Assembly: GCA_037833965.1 (NCBI GenBank)
Contig: AP031352.1
Span: forward strand, 13,744,501-13,808,500
Direction of reading: 5' to 3'
Source: Marchantia polymorpha subsp. ruderalis
Lineage: Eukaryota > Streptophyta > Marchantiopsida > Marchantiales > Marchantiaceae
Length of the DNA stretch: 64,000 nucleotides
Below, piece by piece: positions 50,161-61,965 of this stretch. The notes below the pieces were generated by a model. It worked only from the letters and a program-made list of their open reading frames with translations, was not told where the DNA came from and searched no databases. The number at the start of each line of letters is the position of its first letter. The first letter of the stretch is position 1. Position numbers and translations under genes: made by a program.

Positions 50161-50242
50161 CATGCAAAAGAAGTAGAAGGTGGTTACAAAGCTCTATACT
50201 CATTGTTAAATCGGTGGAGAGGGTCTACTCTAGTGTCTTGGA

Positions 50243-50277
50243 GTCTAATGAAATTTTTGTTTAAAATTTCATTAGAC
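50243..50277. repeat. Perfect hairpin inside the LINE (15-bp arms, 5-nt loop)
   Basis: GTCTAATGAAATTTT at 50243-50257 pairs perfectly with 50263-50277. Confidence 0.85.
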
Positions 50278-51060
50278 TTGGTGTTGCTAGTAGTATTATA
50301 TAGAAATCAAGTGTGCGGCTCTGGTTGTATGAAAACAGGTTGGGAGCTTGTGGAGAGGATGTAGAAGATATTTCTACAAGAAGATTTGGGTGTGAGAAAT
50401 CACACTCTATATGCTATTCTTCTTGCTGAAACATATTGCTTACCTCTAGAGTCCAAAGCTCTATACTTGAACATCATTTACATTAGAAGTGTGAGATTTT
50501 TTGATGCTTTTGGCCCTCCTCTTCAACCTTTGCATGCCACACATGCCAAAGGATGGTTAGCGGATGTGATAAATTGGTCTTTGAGGTGGAATGTGGCGGA
50601 ACACAATTGAAAACTGCAACCTATGGCACTCCGTGAATGTCTAAAGTAGTAGTTTTTGAACATTATTTTGAGCAAGCGCGGTACAAAGATGCAGTTTTAC
50701 CAACTTCCTGTGAATCCTATACTTATTTATTGTGAACTGTTTACCTACTTGCAAGAATCTCTATGTACTTACGTCATATTATTACTAGGAATAGAACTGG
50801 ATCTCATAGGCTTGGAATTGAGGAAGAACGTTGGTTTAAAATTGATAGGAGTAAATGTATTTGTAATGTGACTGTGGATACATTGAGTATGAAAATGAAG
50901 AGCATGAATTTTTACTTGTACTAGATAGGAAGAAATTAGGCTTGTTCATAATAAAGATGTGGAAAATTTCTATTCTTTATTTTATTTAGTTCCTTTTGAT
51001 TTAGGTTGTTATATTAGGGACATTATTAGGTAACGTTCTAGTGCTATTGGCACTAGCTAG

Positions 51061-54000
51061 GGATTGACCTTTGGAGTCTTTTTACTTGTTTGTGGTTTTT
51101 GCTTGTATTGCGTATTTCAACATTTTGATACTTTGGGTACACCGGGCTTGGTCTATAATCATTTACCATAACCATTTATCAAATGTCAAAACATGATAGT
51201 TTGAACTGAACCAATCAACGATAATGATAATAATAATCAGTTATATAATTACCATCATGTAATTATAAGACTGATATATATAATAAGCTTCATATTTTTT
51301 GTATATCTATGCATGAAATCAGTTGAATGATTGGTAAAAATTGTTCATTTATCATTATTCCATGTTGGTGTATGACTAAATATTCTTGAAAATGATTTCA
51401 TCATGAAATCTTCCCTTTAAGCTTGTTTGATTTCATGAAATACTTCAATGATCGATGATCAGTTATAAATTTGAAATAATTATCAAATAAATCACATATC
51501 AACTGTGCCAATGTCAAAAATCCTCATTCAAAAGTGATCAAAGTTATGATTGAAATGATTTATATTAGCTAGTACAAATCTTGTGATTATGTTGGTAAAA
51601 AATTATCTAATTCACCATAATACAATCAGCATGTATTTGAAAAGTATGCCAATTCAGTAGTATGCTGAAAATAGAAATAAAATCATGCTTGTATTAAACT
51701 ATACATATTACTAGAACTATGCTTGTATTGGACATCATGCTTATATCTGGTACTAGAATCTAATATAATTTTACTTTTTCATTCTTCAAGAGAAATACGA
51801 TGAGATCACTCCTATAGTTTTCTTAGTCACTTAGCGTAACATTTTTCCTTGAGCTAAACAAAAGTTCTATCTTATGTTTATTTTTCCCACTCTGCTCATA
51901 ATCTAGCTTTGTCAACTCAGAACATATCAATCCAAGGTGTTATAGTTAATAGTTTGGAGTAATGTAGTTAGCTCGATAGTTCTATCATAAATCAAGCATG
52001 ATCTTCAACAAACCAATTCAATTTACAACAAAATTAAGAGTTTCATGTCATTCATCTCAAACTAGTTTTGCAAACGAACTTCCAACAAATCATTAGTTGA
52101 TGTAGATATAAAATTATTCAAATTATCATACATTCTTAAACTAAGTGATCATACATGTAGTACGTATACAATAAACATAAAAAAAATAAAAAAAATCTCA
52201 ATACTAAGTTTGATGATATTCATAGGTGTCATGTCGGGCACATTCATGCCACAAAATCTATGGCTGTAATATCACACAGCATATACAACACCAGTCGTGT
52301 GCAACTTATTGAAAGAATATTCAGGGCAACTAATGTCCAAGGTAGACATGACTAGAAACGAAGTAATAAGAATTCAAACAGAATCCATGTGGTGTGGACA
52401 AGCTTATATGAAAATTTGATCGGAGGTTCTGGGGGTTAAATGCATATTCCTTTCTCGCGCAGAGAAGACATTTGGTTCAGATTTTAAAAACTTCACTCTA
52501 CGTCTGTCACGTCTTGACATGAAGTATATTTGTTTCAAGAAGGACGAGTGAAATTTATCTGACAAGATTTCATCGAAGGATGGGTTTTTGTAGTTATCAA
52601 CAAAAAAATTCATCAAGGAGGTATATTTTTGAGTGACAGTGAAAAGTTTTAAGTCGGGAAGAGGGGACGGAGGAAGTTCTTTTATATTTTATAATATGAA
52701 ACCTAGAGAGAATCCTGTTGTATTTACACGTCAAAAAGGGGGTATATTACCTGGAAATGTTGAGATAGAACACAACCAAGTTCTGAGGAGTGACCTGCGT
52801 CCGTAGAGAACGTAGAGACTAAATCATTGAAATATATTTGTTGGGCTATCGGCAAGTCCACACAAATATGTGAGCGAAAGAGATTCACTATCTATTGCAG
52901 CTATAGTGATATAAATCTGTAGATTACGACGTAATCTACAGACCATAATATCATGACAATGGTTTATTACATTTGTACATATGAAAATAATGGCACGGGA
53001 AGGATATACGCTGGGTTTAACGCTGGAAGACTAACTTTACGTGTAGTAGGATTCAGCAGTGATAGAATTGGGAGGAAAACTGATTGGCAGAGAACATATA
53101 CTCAATTTTCAAATTAAGGTAAAGCGGCAGGGAATTAGAAGATGAGATGTGTGGCAGTGAGAATAAGTTGTAGACATTGGTGAGGAAGCACAGCGAGGAG
53201 CAAAAGTGGAACGAGTAAGATCATCGAGGTAAGATGCCTGACTGTTACGAACTAGAAGTGAAAATGTGAAGGGACGTCGTCGTTATCAAAAGGGAAACAA
53301 AAGACTTCGAACACCAATAACAGGAGATCGGAGCTGAAATAGTCGCCATGGGAATAAGGACCAAAGTAGAAGAGCGACCATCGTAATTTGAGGATGCAGG
53401 TCCAGTTATCCTCTTTGCAATACAATTATACAGAAAGTACCCTAGTCCTAACCGCAAATCTGAATAGTGTAGATGCTCAGATGTCAATGCAAGAAAGCAG
53501 TGGGATAGTTGAAATACATGAAAGGACGGAGTGCCCAATGGGGAACTGCTGATGATTCCAAAGGCATGAACAACTGTTTGGTGTCCAATTCTATCAAACG
53601 TATGGCAAAAATACCTGACACACCGTTGGATATCAGTTGCTAGAGAACATAAATTGAGTCTTGACAACAAAGTATTGATTGTTCTGTGTATTCAAATTGC
53701 CCTGTAGCATGTAAACTTCACATAGAACCCTTAGTGATGGTTGATTTTGAAAGAATATTGCGGATGAACTATGATCAGATGTTGTCCCGGCATTCCTGCA
53801 ATGGACTCAGTGCAAGAAGACGGAAATCTATATTTTTATTTACAGCAAAAGTATGAATATACATACATATCGTACCAACGCTTCCGGAGTCTACCAGTTG
53901 GTACGAACTCCGTCAAGCGCACTTAGCCTCAAAGCAGAACTGTACCGTCTTTACTACTAAGTAGAGTTCCAAGATTGACCAATAAAACTTCACACAGTGC

Positions 54001-54152
54001 ATTCCTGCTTCAGAGCCGACAGGCAAGAATTTACGCACATCCGCAACACCATCACACCTAGGAACCATGAACTAACAATAATCGTATGGATGACGGACAC
54101 CCTTTAAAACTCGTACTTTTGATGTCATCCCAGAAAACACAACGGCAGAATC
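51061..54152. other. Intergenic DNA, no gene recognised
   Basis: AT-rich to about 52.2 kb, then mixed. The 141-codon minus frame at 53245-53670 has no recognisable domain. The last few hundred bases probably hold the 3' UTR of the large minus-strand gene. Confidence 0.45.
52916..52942. repeat. Perfect hairpin (12-bp arms, 3-nt loop)
   Basis: TCTGTAGATTAC at 52916-52927 pairs perfectly with 52931-52942 around GAC. Confidence 0.85.
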
Positions 54153-57100
54153 TCATTTTGATCTCTGCCTTGGTAATCGGACATGCTCCCAACCTGCTTC
54201 TTCCTCGGAGTCCTGAGACTGAATGACATTCTTAACTGCTTCTGTGTCAGAGCTTAGTGATTCTAACATGCAACCAATATCGTTTTCAATATGAGACCTG
54301 GAACTGGTGGTTCGGGCCACAACTGATTGTGGACTTTCCAAATCCAGAGGTCCTTTAACCGAGGTCTCATCCATGTTCTCAACGCGACTCTCGTCAAGCT
54401 TAGAAAAGCTTGATGCACTATCTCGGCGTGAAGATCTGTGATCTTGACTACCAGCAAAATTCTCATCGCCGTTTTCCAATCTCTCACTCGCTGCCCAACT
54501 GGATCTGGATCTAATCAAGAGCGCTCGTGCCTCAACACCTAGGCTGCTGTCATGGGTTTGAGTCAAACTGTGACTTCGCGTGTCTACTTCTTCCACCTTA
54601 GCATGAGGATCCGCATCCAAATCCTCATATTGTGATCCAGCATGGTCGTAACACTTACTCCAAGCGGCATCCATATTAAACAGAGACTGCTGCAACATCT
54701 GTGAAGAAAAACGAGCTGGAGTTACATTTGCCAGGGCAAATGTAACCTGCTCATCATGCACTCCTGCAAGCAGAAGCCAGGACCACATAATCAGATCCGG
54801 ACAGCCTAGTACGGGTAAGGCAAAACCTCCACAGTACTCAGTCCTTGTGATTACACTCAACCCATCTGTTCGCTGACGAGCTTCTGAATGAGAGAGTATC
54901 TGCTCGAACACGAACGTCAATAATGATTATCACATTACGCGGAAAAAATAGCATACTTTTCTTGAATCACAAAAAACGGCTTCGGTGTTTAAAAAACCTA
55001 CCACGAGGTGTATCTCCAATTACTTCCTCCCTGGATCTGTTCGAGTTTGATGGGCCAGGCTTGTCAGAAGGAGAAGAGTCTACTTCAGTAAGGGCATCTA
55101 AGTCCTGTTCCCCACACGGCCGTCCTCGTAAGACAGCCAATCGAGCCTCCACTCCGTCCAAAGATCTATTGCCTGATGGGTTACATGTAGCAACTACTTC
55201 CCTAGGTTCTGATTCCCTGCTATCGCATTTCCCTTTCTCACGACATTTCAAGGTGGTCCGGTCGTTACCATCATACGAGATGGATTTGCGCATACACTCA
55301 GGACGTGAGCCCGTATAGTCTTCTTTCTCAAGGTGATCAGCAGTAGCCCTTCTTGCCCCTAGATGATATACAAGGACCTTCGTAAGCAGCAGATACATGG
55401 ACATCCACCATTCCTTGCTCTTCACTAACAAGAAGGGACGGTAAGTCTCACGAGATAACAGGACGTAAATTACAAGGTGAAAGAGCCAGAACTGAATCTG
55501 AAAAAACAGGAATGAACTACAAGCTCCATCATATTCAAAAAATCAGGACAGGTCATGCAAGGAACAAAAGATTAACTATAGGTTGTCAGATTGCTGAAGT
55601 GATTACAGCAAACGATTACTTTCCTTCTGTACTTAATTAAGACAATCAAGCAGAACCTGATTTTGAAATCTTAATAGGCGTACAATACTAAATTCAACGA
55701 TTATAATCAAAACCAGAGGGACAACATACGTCATAGTCATCTGGCTTCTTACCACTTGAATTTGGATGCGCTGGTTTGAGAGCAGTTGTAGGAAGAATTG
55801 ACGTGTTGATAGAAGAACTCACTGCATCGGCGTTGACTACTTCCATTTTACTCTTGACTGGGGTCCTCGATCTCTCTAGCAAATTTGATGTGTGCACGTC
55901 TGCCTCTTGCATAATCTTTTCATATAGAAAAGCAGCACCTTTACTTTCTTCCCTTTCAAATTCAAGCTGCTCCCTAAGATCCTGTACAAGAACTTTGAGT
56001 TGTTTCTCTCTCTCTTCTGCACCAAGAAGTTTCTTCAATGTTGGAAGATTAAGCAGATCTTGATGTCTCAAAAATTCAAGAATGTCTTTGTCACCAGCCC
56101 TCTGGACGGAAGGATGCGTCTGGTCAGACATCGTACAATTGTTCTGGGCCACATTGGCAGAACTACCCAAATTGAAATGCTTGGTGGAGTCATCAACATG
56201 CACCTTCGAGATAGCAGTCTTTTGAAACGCATTGGCATCCGGAAATATTGGGTTGTCATCAACAACCTCTGAAATAACGTCAAGGCCTGGGCTGATTTCG
56301 CTGCAGATAGTGTTGGCAAGCTGAGTCGGTTCCTCCAGCGGAACACCTTCTGCTGACTGACGGTATGCACAAGCACCAATGAGCCAAAACAAGCACGTAA
56401 GACTTCTGAAACAAAAACCAGGTATCGTGTTTGTTTGAAAGCTTATATAACGAAGAATCAAAGCATCAATCACGCACAGCTTGAAATCATAGAATAGGCT
56501 CGCAAGCTGCTCCATAAGGCACTCAGAACTTCCATGATAAACAACATTGCTAGAACACGCATATACAAACCCATTACAAAAAGGGATCACGAAGTGTACC
56601 TTCATGTAACCCCAATCGCTGTTGCCTTGAACTTCATCCTGGCAAATGAGGTTGAATATGTCTAATGGAACTTCACCAGTCACCGCTGCCTCTACGGCGA
56701 TAGGAGAATCAGCTGCGAGTGATCCACCACGAACCGCCGCACTTGATTGCTCGGTGATGCTTTTCGCCTGTTCAATTAGAAGGCATTCGGAGAGCCCTAG
56801 GATGGCTGTTTGGAGTGATTCTTGGAGCCCAACCAAATCTGATTCTGGCGAAGCCGATGAGTGAGTTGCGAGCAAGACCTTCGTCAGGTTGGAAATGCTG
56901 GTCGTAAGTGACTGGAAACCCGTCTGAGTTGGCATGACTTTCCCTGTATTCGGAGGCTGCGGACTCGACCGATTCAAGCTTGCGAGGAGTTTTGCAGTAA
57001 CTTCGTCGACTGGTCGAGATGTTCGGTCAGGTGGCGGATCTGCATGAGCTTGAGACAAAGGTGGAGAAGCAACAGTCAACAGGGAATTTCTTGCTGAGTG

Positions 57101-59833
57101 AAGGTTCTGGCAGGTCTCCAAAGGAACCTGACTTTCAAGTCGGCTGGAGGATAAATCATAACATGGTCCAGATGTACATGGATCATTCGGTCCCACGATA
57201 GCCCAGAAGGGACCAGCAATTGAAGCATCATCCTCTGAGGATGCGGCACCGACTGGTTGTGTGGTTACTCTCCTGGATGTCCCCGAGTCTGTATTTGGAG
57301 ATACATCAAGAGATTGTGTAAATAATGGATTAGGGTTCTCTGTATTGATACTCTCCGGGATTGCTCCTGTAGAGCCCGCGTTCTGTGATGAAACTCCAGA
57401 CGCCTCATTGACCTCTTTCCGGCGTCCACGGGTTTGACTCGATAGTGAACCTGGATGATATACCCACTTGGTCACGGGCCGAGCAGAAGTGGAATTCTGG
57501 CTTTGGCCTGATGCATCAGGTTTGGCAGAATCAGCGGGTGCCCCGTTGATTTCAAATTGAGACAGTGGTACATTCTCCACAAAATCAAGACTACCGCGTT
57601 CTCTAAATGGATGGCAACCGTCAGGATCTTCCACAGTACCCTCTCCAGGAGAAGAAGTATTATTCGCCTCTTTCTGCACGGCAACGGACACCGCAACCGA
57701 CCCACTTGAAGAACAGCACTCATCTGGAGACACTTCCTGGCACTGAGGCCTTCGCAAAGCTTCAGTTGAACCACCAATTATTGGAAAAGCTACATCAGCA
57801 CCTTGTGTAGCCCGGGGAAAAGAAGCAAATTGGGCCATAATACTTTGACCAGTGGAGCTCTCAGCACTTCTTGAATTGAACGCAAGCATTTCAGCCAGAG
57901 CCGACGCTGCCAGTTTCAACGAAGGGCCTGCCGCCTGATTCTGTAATTTAGACCTCTCTAGGATGCTTAATGCAAACAGAGAGTTTCTATCTCCACCCAC
58001 AGCCTCATTGACACAGCTTGGCCCAATGCGGTCCACACCCTGAAAGTAGTTGTAAGTTGGCCGAAAACTCCTCGAAGAGCAATCAGCAAGATCGACCAGT
58101 CCTGCTTGCAATAAAAGCCACTGGCCTTTAAGAACATGGAGAACAAAAACTGGAGGTACAAGCATAGAATCGAGTACACCGATCCAATTACAGTGTCATA
58201 TTCCGTCCATGACATTCGATGCAACACACTGAATTGGTGCCTCACAAAAGGCTGCGAACAGCAAGTTCTGGCCTTGATAAACACCAAATATGCAGGCGCA
58301 AAAAAATACTCCAAGTGGCTCTGTGAACATTTCTTGTACTTGAATCCACTCATATTGTTACGTTATACTAAAATTTGCTTTGGAAGTGAACTGAAGCTCC
58401 TCTTCTAAACTCAGTTTATTTTCCATATCTGCTAAGAAGTGAGTGTCAGCAGTAGTCAACAACTGTTATGAAGACATATAAATCCCTAGGCTAGGTTCAA
58501 GCGTTGACTGAGCAGTGGACGAGCATAGAACTACTTACATACCTTGGACATCCAGAGACTCGTACTGAGCCTCGTATATATTCCAGCGCCATTCCTCCGG
58601 GCTGATATGCTGGTGATAGAGAAGACTACCGGATTCTTTGAGAATTCGTTCCATCATATCGTCCTCTTCCACTTCTGGATCTTTCAGCTGACCGGAAAGA
58701 GGTAATGTGACATTGGTGTCGTATGGATTGAACACAGATGCTCGAGGAACCTGCATTTCGAAGGACAGAGAAGAAACTGGTGCAAAATCACAAGAGGATT
58801 CCCTTATGCCCGAGCAATCGGATGAGCATGCTAGCCCACAGTAATCTGTTCGGGAAGAATAAACATTCGAAGGCTCAACGATCGAATTGGACAAAGTGGC
58901 GGAAGAACCACTAAAGGAATGGACACCAGAAAAAAAAGAACGTGAATTGGACCTTATGGGGCGAGGAGCAGTCTCTGGAGAATGCATAGGACGTGAGGAG
59001 GCATCATGGAAGCTGTCCACACCCTGATGAGAGTTGGAAAGAAAATTTGTAGAAGCAAGCTGAGATGTATAAGTAGGCTCGTTATAGGTCGAGAAGTCTT
59101 CACTGCAAGGGCCGTAAGTGGTTTGGTTGTACATTCCCGGGTAAAATGCCGACGCATTAGGGTTGAAAGAAAATCGACTCGATAAGTGGGGAAAGTCGAA
59201 AGGTACGTTCGGAGGAGAGAAGGAAGAAAAGTAAGGAGAAGATACTGAAGCAAACGACGTGGATGGTACTGCTGCACTGGGTGACACAGCAGAATGGTAC
59301 TCTTGAGCTGAAGCCGAAAATCTGGGGGTGAAAGGTTTACTCGTAGCCTTGGTCGAAGGATATTCAACTGAGTTTGATAATGTGGGATACTGTGGTTCTG
59401 ACGTTTTGGTACCATAATTAGAGTTGTCGATGTAGTTGGCAGAAGGTAGAGGCCAATGTGAGACAAACTTTGAGCTGTTGTCCAAGCCGTAGGCCGACAA
59501 CGAACTCCTTTCAGCCCAGTGGTCGTAGGGGGCGCTAGGTTCAGGGGAGGGAAGCTCACAAGAAGAGTGGTTGGGAACAGGTTGGCCATCAAAGAAAGTC
59601 ATATTGAGATGATAAGTTTGGGGAAAACAGGAGTTTGGAGGGGGTGGAAACCTTGCGGGAGAATTCACAGTGGGTAGATGGCTTCCGGCGAGGGTGTAAG
59701 AAGGGACTGTATCCGACAAAGAGCGTGGTGAAGAAGGTGACAACTCTAATCCGCTTTCGAACAAATTCTCAATGCTCCCTTCAGAATCTGCATTTGGTGC
59801 GCGAGAGGACTCCACAGCCATAAGGCTCGACAT
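54153..59833 (-). CDS. Large multi-exon gene, unrecognised plant membrane protein
   Basis: Proposed coding exons (minus): 59833-58543, 58149-55730, 55497-55002 and 54883-54153. Donors are CCAAG|GTATGT, ATGAC|GTATGT and TCGTG|GTAGGT; acceptors are CTCCAG, TTTTTTCAG and CATTCAG. All phases close (1, 0, 1), giving 1,645 residues ending in a normal stop. A further in-frame intron at 56599-56480 (AAG|GTACAC to TTTCAAG) would shorten it by 40. Residues 1-400 are rich in S, P, F and Y and look disordered, ending EEWRWNIYEAQYESLD. The middle is Ser/Thr/Gln-rich. About 1130-1180 is a coiled coil (EEREKQLKVLVQDLREQLEF). Hydrophobic stretches suit membrane segments: CLFWLIGACAY, about 1238-1284 (FWLFHLVIYVLL and WWMSMYLLLTKVLVYHL) and about 1423-1445 (LIMWSWLLLAG). 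The tail is acidic and Ser-rich. I do not recognise the family and assign no function. The start is the first ATG; an upstream GTG frame is not used. Confidence 0.72.
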
Positions 59834-60039
59834 GCTACAACACGACGGTACAAGTAGTGTGAAGAGCCAAACCCTGGGCACAAAAGGAAAAGGTAAAACT
59901 AACGAGTTCGATCAAATACGATTTGGAGCCAACAAACTGATAGTCTCACTAGCTAGCATAAAAAAAAATTTGCCGAAAAACCTAAGTCGATAACTCCACG
60001 AGTGCAGACCGAATCCCGCGCATATTAGTAATTACATAC

Positions 60040-60067
60040 GAGACGACACCGAGCACAGTGTCGTCTC
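60040..60067. repeat. Perfect hairpin between two genes (10-bp arms)
   Basis: GAGACGACAC at 60040-60049 pairs with 60058-60067 around an 8-nt loop, in the short gap between the stop of the small gene and the start of the large one. Confidence 0.7.
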
Positions 60068-60100
60068 CTCTCCCATTCACCTGAGCTCTTTCCATTTCTA

Positions 60101-60640
60101 TTAAGACTCTGGCATTTCTCTAGAATAATAAAGTTCAGGATTACGAACCTTAAATCGCTGTTTTCCAAACGCCAGAAGTTCTTCGTCTTTTGGGTGGCTG
60201 TCTATCCTCCTCTTCCTCTCTGCAGGTTGAGAGGCATTACGACTCCAGTTACAGAAGTTTCTACTGTGATCAAGTACTGTCGCCACCGGCAGATTAAAGT
60301 TGCATAGAAACAAGAAAGAGAAGTCAATGACTAACCGACTAGGGACCACGGGCTAAACGTAGTGAGGGTTCACAACTGAGGAGCTAATGGCATTTACAAA
60401 TCCTTATACAGATAAAATTCACATACACACCGATAAAATTGCCTACCTTGCCATTCCCAGCAAAACTGAATCATACGAAGGACGGTTGTACATAATTAGA
60501 AAAGTATCCGCTTGGGTGGATAGGTACCTTTCAGAAGGAAAATCTTCTCTCCTGCGCCTGCGGCAGTTGTGTTTATAATAGAAAGCACATCCGGCAAATA
60601 CCAATGCACAGTACAATAACGGAGCAAGAACAGGAAGCAT
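60101..60640 (-). CDS. Small single-pass membrane protein, two exons
   Basis: Exon 1 is 60640-60447 and exon 2 is 60263-60101. The donor GCAAG|GTAGGC and acceptor ATCACAG are canonical, the split codon (AG+T, Ser) closes the frame, and the product is 118 residues. Residues about 2-22 form one hydrophobic helix (LPVLAPLLYCALVFAGCAFY), followed at once by a basic cluster (HNCRRRRRE), so the N-terminus should face out and the basic side the cytosol. The rest is hydrophilic (SQPAERKRRIDSHPKDEELL) and ends ELYYSREMPES. I do not recognise the family. The stop lies only 267 bp before the start of the large membrane-protein gene on the same strand, so the two may share a transcript or be neighbouring genes with a short promoter. 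An upstream frame (60861-60676) with a good donor, CAGCAG|GTGTGC, may be a 5' UTR exon. The start is the first ATG after an in-frame stop. Confidence 0.65.
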
Positions 60641-61965
60641 TACTCCGGTCAAAGAGCCCAGGTGAAAGCTCTCCGTTACTCAAGGACTTGCTGCGGTGCA
60701 TCTAGTACGAGGAGAATGACAAAGAGATAAATGTCAGGCTTATTGTAGGTTCCAGACCGAAGAGAAAGTGTGCACACCTGCTGTGAAGTTTTTAGCTGAA
60801 GTTCTATTCCCACCATGTCATTCACTGAGTTTAACTTCGATGGTGGTTCGGCATAAAGCAAGCCTTCCTAACGATTCTAACATCAAAGGAGAAGTCATCT
60901 AGTTTGTTCATGGTCTGTAAGTACAGCGTCGCCTTTCAATTCGTTATCAGCTTCATAGGTGAAATTGATATAAAGCAGGAGGTAAAGAGGCACTTGTGCG
61001 TTGTTAGCCAGCTTAATTGAAGTAAACTTATCAGTGTTAACCTCTTCTCTAATATTTCCGGTGATTTCTGTGTGCTCTTATCTCCTGAATATGAGTGCAA
61101 GGAAGTGAGACACAGGTGTGGTTGTTGGGTTGCTCTGAGTGATAAATTGAACGTTTATCGGACTAATTTGCCGGCGAGTTTCACGGCTGTGACTGCGCAG
61201 CTGTCGTTAGACGTTATCAGGGAATAGAACTTGTGCACTGAGGAGATAACTGACGTACAAGATTTTGTACTTACCTCAGGACTGCTTCTTTCGGGGGGTC
61301 TTATCGTGTAGATGAGAACACATCTTCATTGGTTCCATTGAGCAAACTATAAAAATACAACTTCAACCAGTTTAGACAACGTAAACTGAATTGAGAAAAC
61401 TCAGGTGCCAAAAAAGCTCCAGTGCATATGCCAAAGAAGGCAAAAGGTTCTGCTCCAAGTCCAAGATCCCCAACCATTCAAGATGCATCCCAGCTGATTT
61501 GGCAGAATATATTATGACATGTTCAAGTGCAGAATTGGATGGTGTAAACAGAGGACTTCCATCTCGACCTTTCTTTTCCTCCAAGCCGCAGCAAGGGCGT
61601 ATGCTAATTTATGTAAGGAAACTTCTTTGACCTGCATTTCCTGAGTAATTCCACAAACTAGAATTCAGTATACTCTCTCTGAAGTCATCATCTTCAGGCG
61701 CTGACCAATATGATATCCGAGGCAGATCTAAAAATGGCCCCAATTTTCTGCCATACTTCTTCTGATGGCGTCTCAGAAGAGCCACGAAACACTACCCCAA
61801 TTTCTAGGGTTATTCTAACAAGGAGCTCGCTCGGAGGTCACGTGCCCAGATTCCGCACCCAGATCCTGAGATAACGACGACTTGGGTAGGGCACCTCACA
61901 CAACCCGATGCAGCAAGCAAGCGTACGGAAGTATCATCCAATGACCCTCGTTCTTTAGAAGAAGA
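60641..61965. other. Probable 5' UTR and upstream region of the small gene
   Basis: Mixed composition. The minus frame at 60861-60676 starts MLYAEPPSKLNSVNDMVGIE and ends beside a T-rich tract and AG acceptors (about 60690-60700), but joining it to the small gene's frame gives a stop or a shift. I read it as leader sequence with an upstream open frame. Frames at 61372-61630 on both strands overlap and have no support. Confidence 0.4.

Larger units (their letters stand above)
48736..51060 (+). mobile_element. Decayed non-LTR retrotransposon (LINE), RT and C-terminal domain
   Basis: On the + strand 48918-49472 is open and includes GNLNDLSIEFFKWKVDNIEP, PSTWSLRKIVSIHKSGKN and NYHNIMVGSDFAKLFDKLL, matching LINE RT blocks. 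After stops come ALIDYKKAFNIIPRELLWKR (about 49623), QGYTLSPTLFEVFIGGIKK (about 49803) and LLYVDDIILLARD, with the catalytic YVDD box at 49922-49933. Downstream 50386-50610 fits the region after RT (LLAETYCLPLESKALYL), and 50759-50870 reads YLRHIITRNRTGSHRLGIEE with a C.C pair and E.EHE beyond, the cysteine/histidine C-terminal domain of plant LINEs. It is defective at many points. No endonuclease domain or poly-A end was found, so it is 5'-truncated or too decayed upstream. Confidence 0.85.

Noticed and set aside
54699-54746. A possible 48-nt in-frame intron in the last exon of the large gene, bounded by GAGCAG|GTTACA and TTCACAG
   Set aside because: At 48 nt it is shorter than plant introns normally are, and the frame is open through it. 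The 12-bp palindrome it contains (54721-54746) is noted but not interpreted.
57967-58353. A 128-codon minus frame with hydrophobic stretches, considered as an exon of the large gene
   Set aside because: Using the acceptor at 58150 joins exon 1 to the long downstream frame with matching phase. This other frame does not continue into the conserved-looking sequence and is mostly intron.
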